A stretch of DNA of 64,000 nucleotides from Astrocystis sublimbata. Taxonomy: Eukaryota; Ascomycota; Sordariomycetes; Xylariales; Xylariaceae. Of this stretch, positions 1 to 10,380 are shown piece after piece. The number at the start of each line of letters is the position of its first letter. Within the stretch, counting starts at the first letter, position 1. The notes beneath the pieces are model-generated. The model did no database searches. It was not told where the DNA came from and was given only the letters and a program-made list of their open reading frames with translations. The position numbers and the translations under genes are program-made. The DNA lies in assembly GCA_022453515.1 (NCBI GenBank), contig JAJNNY010000009.1, forward strand, positions 310,001 through 374,000. Reading direction: 5' to 3'.

Positions 1-2479
1 GATTCATGGCGGAAGATCTCATGGCTTTGTTCGTGATAATACTGATCAGCTGCTCGGGATTCTTCGTCTTTTTCACCCTTTCAAAGAATGATGATGTTGC
101 TGTCGGCGTCGCATATATGATCTTCCAGCTCCTAATGGGTTTCACCCCCGCCGCGTGGGATGTGTAAGTCGAGATGGCGAATAACATGGGCCGACAACTG
201 CTGATATACTACTCAGTTGGCCAGATTATACTCTCCTTGAACGCTCACTCCTGGTCGTCTTTCTAGTCATTTGCCACTTCCTTATCACGTAAGTTATAAT
301 CCTTCGGTCCTTCGCAATACCAGTCTAATATATGTGTAGCACGATACTGATCACCGTCCTCACAAACTCTTTCACGGCTATAGCCTCTAACGCGAAAGAA
401 GAGCACCAGTGAGTTTGTCGACACCTACCATCATCTAGTCGCTAACGTATAACCAGGTTTCTATTTGCCATCAATACGATATCTATGGTCAAGAATGATG
501 CTCTATTCTCTTACATTGCACCTACTAATATACTTGCCTGGGTGTTTATTCCTCTTCGCTATGTCATGCCGATCAGACAGTTTGTCTTGCTCAACAGATA
601 TGTTATCAAACTTACGCACTGGCCGATTCTGTTCTTGATATTCATATACGAGAAATACTACCTTGCGTTATCGATATATGAGCCCACAGACCTGGTTGAG
701 GGATCGAGGCAGAGAAAAGGTCGCGCCTTCACTATGGCCGATCCGACTAGTAGATCTGCATTGTTCAGTCCCAACGTCCGTACTCGCGAGGAGTCAATTG
801 CTGGATTCCAGAAAGACCAAGCACTTGACGAAGTCTTCCGACGACAACCGGACGCTAATACTGTGCGTACGCAAAGAAGGCATGAAAGGAGGAAAACCCA
901 GACGGCCATACGCAACTGGATGGATCAGAGCGATGAGATCGGAGAGAGATTATCGCATTGGCCGACCATCGATAGCCGCCCAAGTCATTCGCTACGACGG
1001 ATGAGCACAAGTCGGGAGTTGCCGAAGCGGTTCCGAACAGTTTCCGACGTACGTTCTGCGGCGAGTGACCCCGCTGATCTGATGTCGAATAACGGTCATC
1101 CGTTATGGGTCGGTGGACCCGAATCTCACGCGACAGACCACGAAGCAAAAGACTTTACCGATGCCGATGGTGACGACGAACTTGTGACAAACGACGAGGA
1201 TTACGATGATGAAGTTGCTGGCGAGAGCCGTCAAGATATTGTTTCGCATGCCGGGCAAGACTACTTCACAGGTCCACATCAGCATGGTCAGATACCCTCC
1301 TCTGTTGAGTCAAGTAATCGGTAAGCAAAGATTGAAGTCCATTTCAGCTCCGTTAGGCTGTTCTTGGAGGATACAAATCCATCCCTAGAACATGTATCGG
1401 ATGATTTATGCAGGAACTGCACAATCGTCTGTCTCGAACTTGCTATTTGCTGACTATTATGTGGTAGGCGTCCTGCGGGAATCATTCCATCAGGAACAAG
1501 TGGTGCAGCACGCCGTCGTGGCCTCCACAATCGCACACTCTCCACAAACACCATACTATACAATCCACAAGAAATAGCACGGCATTCACAGAGCCCATCG
1601 TCAATTTCAGAAGGACCAATGAGTCCAAGATCTCGACCGAAAACGGGTCGACTCGCATCCGAAAAGTCCACCTCTGGTGGCATGCGGTCACCTCGACCGA
1701 TCACACAATATGCTGCTGAAACCGCCGCACGGCCTCGCCCTGTCCCCAAAACAGCATTGAGTCGAAACGCCCTACTGACAATTGACCCGCGCGCGCAGCA
1801 CCGCAAGCTAGCATCATCAGTTAACTCGGACATCACGGGCCTCCTAGCCGGCACTAAGCATGAACTCGGCGCGGTGCCCGCGTCCTTCGCGACGCAGATG
1901 GCCATGGCGACAGGGCAGTTGCGGGGTCTAAATCGAAATAGCTCTGCGGAGCGGGACCGCGAGGACTCGGACCGGATGAGTCGCCTGGTTCTGGCACGTA
2001 TGAAGACGCTGGAGGAAAGCTTCCGGGAAGTCGCGCGCGAGGTCCAGCTCATGCGCTCCACTGTCCCCACGGCGCAGAACTCGGCCGACGAGACGAGCTC
2101 GAATGCGGACTCGTCGCGCGATGTGAATGCGAGAACGAGCACCGACTCCCCCTCCTCGGCACAGAGCAAGTTTGCGAGGAAGAGGCAGGATCGGAATCAG
2201 AATGCGAGTGCAAAGAGCAAACAACGGACGCGGCCGGGGACTCCAAAGGACAATAAAGGAAGGACAAGAGGACCAGTTACGACAGTGACCGTGAAGGAAG
2301 ACGTGGTATCAGCGAACATGGGGGATTTGAAGGGGAAAGGGAAGCAAATCGCAGAACGCGATGAGCATGGAGATAGAACTAGGGTTTTGAGGACAGAGAC
2401 GGAGACGAGTGATGAGGGCGATAATGTGCATGAGATACCAACGAGGAACGTTCCGAGAAGAAGAGGAAGCTCGCTGTGA
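1..2479 (+). CDS. YVC1-like TRP cation channel, 3' part (5' end outside window)
   Basis: Probable vacuolar TRP-type calcium-permeable channel of the fungal Yvc1 family; only the pore-proximal and cytosolic C-terminal parts are present. Exons read as <1-163, 217-288, 340-408 and 457 to about 1320, with GTAAGT/GTGAGT donors. The first three encode hydrophobic segments and a pore-like stretch (FTPAAWDVWPDYTLLER, then LVVFLVICHF). These continue into a frame with ISMVKNDALFSYIAPTN and ILAWVFIPLRYVMPIRQF, which I recall as characteristic of this family. The frame hits a stop after 1321, at a GTAAGC donor. An open frame resumes by 1468 (acceptor GTAG) and runs to the stop at 2477-2479, including a predicted coiled coil (SRLVLARMKTLEESFREV). 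The linker 1321-1467 probably holds one more small exon (from about 1348) that I could not phase exactly. The tail is acidic and then basic, Ser/Thr-rich and probably disordered. Confidence 0.75.
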
Positions 2480-3350
2480 GCTATGCCTACCTACTCTCTA
2501 CAGGCGAGGGGTGGGCAGGTCAGGGACGCATGGGAGGCTAGGTATGCATTATTGGGCGGCGTTTGGGAGGTAGTCGCATCGCTATCGGTAAAACAGGTGG
2601 CATGCGGCAGAGGCACTTGCATCTATCATCTATCATTATAGGTATGGTCGGATCCCGTGTTTTTCATGAATTATGGGTGGCAGCAGAAGCCGGGTATGGT
2701 TCATTATCCGCCCAGGATAATAAATAAATAGGAAACCTACTATCTACTGTTCCGCAGCTACGTGAGACTGTTGTGTACGATCTCGAACATGCATTCTAGC
2801 GAAAAGAAGTTACGCGACAAGCAAGTATATACCCAATATTCATCGTTAAAAGACGGAATCATTGAAGCCTTGGGCCCTAGCCATGCCACATGTCACAGAA
2901 ATGAAAAATCTGGGCTTAAGGCCACACGCAGATATGGCGTGCACGTAGAGTGAGATATTCTATTGGACATCAGATATATAGAATGTACCTCCATGTAGAC
3001 GGAGGGTACCATTTGGTTCCTCCATCCCCTGTCAATCTTTCCCCAATTTACTCTTATCCCCCCGTCAAACTCCAAAACCCGTGCCCTTGTAATCATATAT
3101 AAATCGTGTCTAGACAGTCATGCCTGGTAACTACGCTTTCGCGGTATTTCTTCCCTGTCTCTCTTTCCTCCCTTCTTCTTTTTTTCATGTGCGTTTCTCC
3201 ATCGTTGATTTTAGGAGTGGTCGGCGTATTTACCTACGTAAATCACTCCTTTACTTCCTCAGCAAGAGAGGATCGATAGCAACAACCAAGTCTATCTATA
3301 GATATATGGAATAGCTTGGTCGGATTGATATATCCACTGTATAGACGGAT
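2480..3350. other. Intergenic: 3' flank of the channel gene
   Basis: No convincing gene. A + strand ATG at 3120 followed by a pyrimidine-rich stretch could be forced into a 32-residue spliced product, but nothing supports it. Confidence 0.5.
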
Positions 3351-3683
3351 CTAGATGCCTCCACCGCTGCGATCGACTCGGACGTGGAGATTGGGCTCTT
3401 GGCCCTGGACTCGGTCGATTGCCGTCCGCTTGTACTGGAAGCCGGCGACGGCGAAGAGGCCGGTAGCGAGGACGCTGGCGATGACGAGGGGGCGTTGACG
3501 GCTAGTAGCAAAGCCCAAGTTGCATATATCAGCGTTCAATTGTCTTTCTTTGACGTCGCTCGCTCCTCAATCGCACCATACCCTGCTTGGTACCATTGCT
3601 TGTGATGATGAAGGGGACGGAAGGAAGTATCTGATCGAACCGGGTCTGTTGCAGCAATGAGAGGAGGAGGCTACATACAACAT
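3351..3683 (-). CDS. 51-residue membrane microprotein with a 5-nt first exon
   Basis: Exons complement(3679-3683) and complement(3351-3501), 156 nt in total. The first exon is ATGTT in the context CACCATG, followed directly by a GTATGT donor. The 177-nt intron ends CTACTAG. The product starts MFRQRPLVIASVLATG, has one hydrophobic segment (residues 6-22), then a basic stretch (YKRTAIDR), and ends NLHVRVDRSGGGI. A short positively charged start followed by one membrane span fits a mitochondrial inner-membrane or similar small protein. I believe the VRVDRSGGGI ending recurs in small fungal hypothetical proteins, but this is from memory. Without the intron the second exon would need the unlikely start MNADICNLGFATS. 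The spliced start gives a clean Kozak context and correct phase. Function unknown. Confidence 0.65.
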
Positions 3684-5948
3684 GGTGGAATGATGGACGA
3701 TCCAAGGTCAAAATTTGTTGTATATGGGTGTTGACGAGTTAGGCTATCGCTCGTTGTTGAGATGGAGAAAAGGTAGGACGTTGCCAAGTCGAGGCTCAAG
3801 TGTGCGGGTATGACCAAACCTCAGATAATCTAGTCGGTGATGGAAGCAAAACAACCGATTGGTGGGTAGGTAGAGGTGTGTACCTTACATGAAGTAGGTA
3901 CGGGATTACGAGGAGGGTAAGGTAGCGTCTGCAATTGCGGCAGCGAGAAGGGTTCAATGACTTATATGTGATGTCAAGATTGGAATCTGAGATCAGATCA
4001 GATCACGCCAGGTCAGGTCAGGTCAGGTCAGGCCAGTCCAGGATTTGGGTGGCATGGGTGGGTAAGGTTGGAGCGGGAAAGGATATGGGGAGCCGAAGAA
4101 TATATACCGGATAGGCAGACCGGGGCAGATGGATACGAAAATAAGTACGGCTCTCGGATGCAGGAGTTGGAGCGGCACCTGAAGAAGAAGAAGAAGCATG
4201 CATGCCAGTCAATTTCCCCAGTTTTTGTGTCATATCTACCTACATACCCCTTAGATATGGCATGCCTGGGGCAGGCTGCTCGGCAGGGAGGGGAGGGGGC
4301 TCAAGCCCTTTCCGTGTCTACCTATCGTGCCTATCATTGCAGCATGGCGCCATGATGGGGTAAGATTTGGGTAACAGAAATAGTGGTCTTTCGATGCTGA
4401 GCATCATACACATCATCGGGTGAATGGGTTCAAAGAGCACGCGACACCAAAGCAGGCGGCAGGCCAAGAACACCCTAGATGGTGGCGATCCGAGCCCCAC
4501 TAACGAGATGCCACTAGATACGCTAGACCGCACCCCGCAGCGTATGATTGGACAGAGCTCAATGGGCAGGAGACGGAGCTGAGACTGGAGAGACGCACGG
4601 ATCACATCGAGAAAACCAGCCCGACTAGGTAACCACTCATCCACTATGGGATATCCGGGGAAGTGGACTGTAAACAATCGAAGCTGCCGCTAGCTATCTT
4701 TGGGTAGAACGTAAGTGCACCGGACGATGACGTGCCTGGCCTGCCTGGAAAGGCACCTATAGAAGATTACCTAGATACCTAGTTCCAGCATTGCAACCTA
4801 TAGGTCCGCGGCATCACGGGTATCAGTAAACAGAAGGTTCCAAGTTTGGATGTACTCTTGAAATTCAACACATGATATTAGGCTACTGCTAACCTTAACG
4901 TAAGTACCTACCTACTTAAGTACCTAGGTCAGGTAGTAATAATACCTTACAACATCTTGTACTCCTACAGCCACATATGCGTAACATTCATATATAAAGA
5001 AAGTGCCTACCAAGGTAGGATGGTAATGCCCCATAGAACAATTGAACTAGGGGTATAAAGCTGAGATAATAAGGTCCTCATTATTAGGTATGAAAGTAAG
5101 GTAGGCTGGGCTGCAGCTTTAATCAAGCCGCTACCTACATCACGGACCCGCTCCCAACAGGCTTAAGTACCTCCCCCATCCAGCTGGTTTAGTAAAAGCT
5201 CCACCAATAGGGCTGAAAGAGCGGTTCTAAATTTCAAGAACTAAGAAGGCTGTTTTGTTATAATCAAGATAGATGTCTTAGGGAAATAGGATCAGAATCC
5301 ATCATATTACACCTGAACTCACAAGTGAAAGAAAGCCTCTCAACCTACACTGCCAACAACGCTCTCGTGCAGCCTACAGGAGGTACATAGCAACAAAGGC
5401 TATTTGTGACCCTAAACGAGCGACCACTGAAGTCAGCAGCCCTCCAACGTTGGTTGGTTCGGGGAACAACCAATACCTAGTAGGTATCCATCTCTCTCAA
5501 TGAATGACAACATGCTACCTACCTAGGTAGGTACATAGATATTGGAGTCGGGACGCAGTGGGGGCCAACTTGGAGGACAGCCTTCTTACCTTTACCTGCA
5601 TGCTCCTTCTTGCCCCTTCTTGCTGTGCTACACAATACAAGCAGCGCAACTTCCAACTTCGCAGGCAACAGTGAACGCCCAGCCCGGCCCAGTCTGACAC
5701 CAAAGCCAAAGCACAACCAACCCGTCCTTCTTCCACTTTTCCACCCACTATATCCTGAGTCCTCTCTACAAAACTACCAAACTACATACCTGCATAAGCA
5801 CACCTACATAGGTAGACTGGCTGTAATCACCCGTGTTGGCCGCCTCTCCAAATTTATTTCCCTGCCAGTTTCTCTCTCCATCTCATCAACAATTGACTCT
5901 GAGTCCGACATACAACCCCAGAAAGCTTCAGTGCCTCTCAACTACATC
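3684..5948. other. Long intergenic region with short repeats
   Basis: About 2.3 kb without a supportable gene. It contains the GATCA/GGTCA pentamer runs at 3991-4030 and several copies of CCTACCTAGGTA-type sequence (4770s, 4904-4935, 5475, 5515-5534). The part from about 5560 is rich in C/A and is probably the promoter and 5' leader of the next gene. Confidence 0.5.
3991..4030. repeat. Pentanucleotide repeats GATCA x3 and GGTCA x4
   Basis: GATCA is repeated three times at 3991-4005 and GGTCA four times at 4011-4030, separated by CGCCA. The two units differ at two positions, so the whole block may be one degraded pentamer array. Confidence 0.9.
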
Positions 5949-8908
5949 ATGAATGAGGAGCCTTCCGAGGACCTTCTCGGCGCCAAGATCGGGCAGCTGC
6001 TGCACACGAATGCACTCAACAGACTCGACATCTCCGCCAATGCCAGACATCTACGCAACCGTCGACAACTGCAACAGCTGGACATTTCCAATACATCCGG
6101 AAATACACTGGTCATTGTTAAATTCCCTCCCGGGACTTTCATCGACTGTGATGGATACATGGTCAGTCACTGTGACCAACTCGCATTTCACTTTCCGTTC
6201 TGATCTTCAATTTCACCCCCCTCCTCCCTTCCGTGGCTCGCCTCCCCGACTCACTGTGCTTTCTACAGTGGAAAACGAAGGAGTTCTTCATGGATTCCAG
6301 GAAGCTACTTGCCACTGGTTCATCGCTTTTCAAAGCTCTTTTGTCCCCAGAAGTACAGGCGCAAACTAGACGCCATCTCGGCTATGATGAGAAAACCTAC
6401 CCTCAAGCTGAGTTCGTCCTAGACTTGACTCCGCCCAATGAAGGGCTTGTGGCTGGCGGCTTGATTTCACAGTTGTCACTTTCCAGAGGAGTGAGAGACT
6501 GGTGGATGTCTTATTACATCTCCCATGTCCCGAACTTCATTGTATCCGGACACGATGATGTCTGTCCTCGGCATTTTGACCTGGTCCTTTTCCGCTCCAA
6601 TTCCGAACACCATCTGGATAAACCAAGCGGCGTCGCGGATCTTGAATTCTCCGAGCCTAGAAACACTGATGACTATTGTCCAATTCGCCACAGGGCCGCA
6701 GTTCTCCGCCTTCTCATGTGCATTGAGGGAGGTGACCTTGTTCTAGACTCAGCTCCACGCACGGCCACCATGATCATCATAGCCAAGTATTTCGACTGTA
6801 TCGATCTAGTGGTACGTACTATCCTATCATGTCCGCCAATAGCTATGAAAGTATGAGAGAAAAGTAACCAACAATCATTGAACAGAAGGACTCTGTTTTT
6901 ACCTGGTTCATGTCGGAGCCAAATCAGGAATTCATATTGGTCAATGCCGAAGACGCTCTTTGGATGGGTGTAAGTCAGGATTGGCATCGCATTATATGCC
7001 CAGCCCAACCTTCAAGCTTGTCAAGACCATTGAATCTACAGTTCCAACATGGCCTCATATATATCAGCAGAAATATACTAATTCAGTCGCGCTTTTGTAG
7101 TGGAAATTGCGACTGCGAGCAGTCACCCGCATGGCGTTTAGAGTCCTTGTTGTAGAGAGAGCTTTTGAGAATTACACCAATAAAGTCGCCACGCATAATC
7201 GCACACGAGACTCATCACCACTTGGGCGCATCCGTGGGTCTGTAGCCGACGAGCAAGAGACATACATTGAGCACGCCGCACAAAAGCTGTTGCAGCGATC
7301 GACCAATTCATATGCTCAGCTTTTATCTAACCAAAGCCACAAACTCCTTGGAATCAAAGAATGGCCGTCCTCACACCCTACTTTGTGCCATAAGCTTCAT
7401 ACCTACATCCAAAGACTCGTTCAAGATGCCACTATCACAACCAATGTTGCTATGGCCATCAGCATCGAGCCCATATTGGAAGACTACGATGTTAGCCGGG
7501 CTAGGTATGTTCCAAAAGTTCAGCCTCAGTCAACCAAGGAAATATACATGGGCCTTTCACCTCACCAATATGTCCTTACCCGTGCCTTTTGGCGTCGGCT
7601 TGATCAACTGGCTTGCGACTCTGCGAGGTTATTCCGTGAGAGTACGTATTCCCTGGGGGATATTTAATCCTATCTGTGCTCCCGAGACATTCGTGTATCC
7701 CCATTTCATGTGCAACTGCTTTACTGTATAGGCGATTACTGACTCTGGCTGGTTGAAGTCGAATACGCAGCGACAACACTCCCCCAGCCCACTCCATATC
7801 CGTGGATGGAAACGTCCAACACTGGTGCACAGATGGCAGTTTCCCTATTCGACAGGGCTGCATTCCATCGAGATTTTGTTCTGTGCGTTCGAAAGCTTGG
7901 CGACCAGTGGTCAGGATACGATGATCTTGAGATTAGAGTTCCCAAGACCAGCTTCTTAATCCTTGGACTTTCAGACGACGAGACCAATTATCTCCCACTG
8001 TGGGCAGGGGGCTGTAAGTAAATTCACATTGTTTCTTTCTGATCATGTGCGCCACTCTGTATATCCACTTTCTTTACCCATAGATATGCCTTGAAACACC
8101 CCCCCGATCTGAATGAAGTACACTGGGTAAAAAGTTAAATGGCTAACCCGGCGTGCAAAAAGTGGACGACGGCACTGGTACTATTTTCCAGCCCGAGATC
8201 CCAGATGCGCAGCGTGGCTTTGCGATAGGCCCAGGCCCTGCCTATCGTACGGGAGAGACCATCCCCGAAGCTTACACTTCTACTGTAGATGGTGATGGCA
8301 CTTCGTTGATTATGACAGACGATACGGATGCATCGATCTCATTGACAGAAGGCCGTTCTATCAACCCTGCGCATTCACAGGTTTCACAGGCTTCACGGGT
8401 AATTGGTAATGACATAGAGCTGGTTGCGTCTGCCACCACTGGGCTCAACTTGCAAGAAGCAGAAGAAGATACGACTATGCACGAGCCTACAGTGATAGCT
8501 CAAAATGCTCTTGATGATTTTGATTGGACAGTCGGTGCTTCAGGCGACCTAGACGAGCAACTCGACTTCGGTTTCAACTCGGATTCCGATGCGGAGACTC
8601 TCGATGAAGGCGCCAATACACCTATCGCGGCCGAAGGGAAATCGCAGGTACCTCAACTTAGCCGCACGACTGTGGATAGCGAGCTGAGCGAGCTGAGCGA
8701 TAACGTGGACGATACCGACGTCACCAATGTTGCCGCAACCACGAATTACACCACCTACCCTCTTCGCGATCGGGCAGGGGTTTCCGGTAGTGCCAGCTCA
8801 GTTGCAACCGCTGGTAGCGATACAGACCCTCTCGAGAGACGGGAGGAATTTGTGTTCCTGCCAGTGGCGCGACAACAGACCTTCCTCGCCGAAAATCCAA
8901 CAAAGTAG
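5949..8908 (+). CDS. BTB/POZ-like fungal protein with acidic tail, function unknown
   Basis: Six exons: 5949-6161, 6269-6811, 6886-6969, 7101-7641, 7759-8013 and 8163-8908, summing to 793 codons plus stop. The N-terminal part has a BTB-like core: a strand pair (LVIVKFPPG), MDSRKLLATGSSLFKALLS, and the phrase FVLDLTPPNEG. I recall the LDLTPPxEG phrase from a large fungal family of unknown role; CPIRHRAAVLRLL and VLDSAPRTATM also fit it. From exon 6 the protein becomes Asp/Glu/Ser-rich and probably disordered. The start ATG at 5949 precedes the conserved part closely. Two introns (7642-7758, 8014-8162) have an earlier AG (7733, 8083) that would cause a stop within a few codons. I chose the later AGs, which restore the frame and sit just after CTGAC or CTAAC branch motifs. 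BTB proteins often act as adaptors for CUL3 ligases or in transcription; nothing here shows which. Confidence 0.7.
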
Positions 8909-10380
8909 ACAGCTTATATGCGGGCAATACATCCAGGCGAGCTCGGAAAACCTCGATGACTTCCTCATAACTCGACACTCTAGAACTTTGTGCCTATTTG
9001 TGCGAGAGTCCCATGTCTAGGGGATTAGTATTGGACTTCAAGATCTGGGGAGAGGCAATGTTTCATTGCTTTGGCTCTTTTGCTATGCCTCATGTTGTGC
9101 TCGTTATCGTTGTCTGCGTAGATGGATGTAAGGATGGATGAATTCATGTTGATAGAGGACTGGCGTTGTCCCCAAAGAAAGAAAGAAAGCTACTCGTGCA
9201 GATCAATGTTGTTGGCGTTGGCATCTTGAACAAACTGTACGAATTTGTCTCAATTTGATATCTGTCTAATCTGCTGCCTCTTTCTCTCGTGTCCTAGTAT
9301 GGACGGATGTATGTATCAAGGGGTGGAGACCTGTGTTGTTCCGGGGCATTGGCATATGTCCCAATGCTCACCGCAGTGTGTACGGATGAAGCTTTGCCAT
9401 ATGTGATGAGAAGGCTTGGGGGGGTGTCAGGACTGGCGGGGTTGAGATGTGACGAGGATAGATAGAGCCCAGATGAAGCTGACGATGGGATGGATGTATT
9501 GTACCCTCGACCCATAGATGAGCTGTGCGCCACTTGCTTGGAAAACGTTACCTAATGACCTCGCTATTGTGACCCTAAATGTGCTGAATGAGATACAGAT
9601 ATCCATGATCAAGCAAAACTATACGGTTTTATTACAATGGCCCAAGGCACAGTACTGGGAACAGAGTCTTGCAGACGATAAAAGTCAAACGACTATTACC
9701 TTGACACGTTCCTTGCGATTGTGTTAGGTCTGTTACGATCCTCGTCTTACCGCTTTGTGCAAGCAACCGATGTAGTCTTTAAAAAAACGCGCACAGATAT
9801 ACAAGAGCCTGGGGGCTCTGAACGCCGTACATCCAATTACCTACCATGACTGCTGTGGTTGAGGTTCATCATCGTTACATGGGCGAGACGCAAGAGAGAC
9901 AGGCTACGAAGCGTGACTTAAGCTGATCGCCCAACACATACATCATCATGATGTGCTCATTTAGACTGTAGTAGCCTCGCCAACGAAGCATGCTAATATA
10001 TATTTCATATCTGTTTCTATGAGCACATACCACTTGCTCTCAATTGCTCTACACCGCAGGCCTGCATCTGGCCCAGTGTATCTGTAGCCCCTATCTTCTT
10101 GAATCATTAGGCAAATATGAAAAGGTATCATCCGACTTTAGAGAAGCAATATGACAAAGCAGGTAAGTATATAATAACGCCATCTGCTCATGCAGAACAC
10201 TTGGAATACTCTATGCACCCCTGCCACACATGCGCACTTCCATCCTTTTGAACGCCAACCATCTCTTAAATGCGACCAGACCACGCATCCATTCTACTGC
10301 TTGAGGACTTCATATGAGTTTGTTGAACGCCGAAAAAGGAGACGTATTAATGAGCAAGGCACAGTCGTATGAAACCAGGT
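8909..10380. other. Intergenic between the BTB-like gene and SCC2
   Basis: About 1.5 kb lying 3' of both flanking genes, which converge here. I see no coding frame with family signal. There is a short GAAA run near 9177 and AT-rich stretches, consistent with two 3' UTRs. Confidence 0.5.

Noticed and set aside
3120..3314. Possible 32-residue spliced + strand product starting MPGNYAFA
   Set aside because: Splice sites are weak and no recognisable family; more likely 3' flank of the channel gene.
4318..4677. 119-residue open frame on the - strand
   Set aside because: Composition and motifs look random; intergenic and without splice support.
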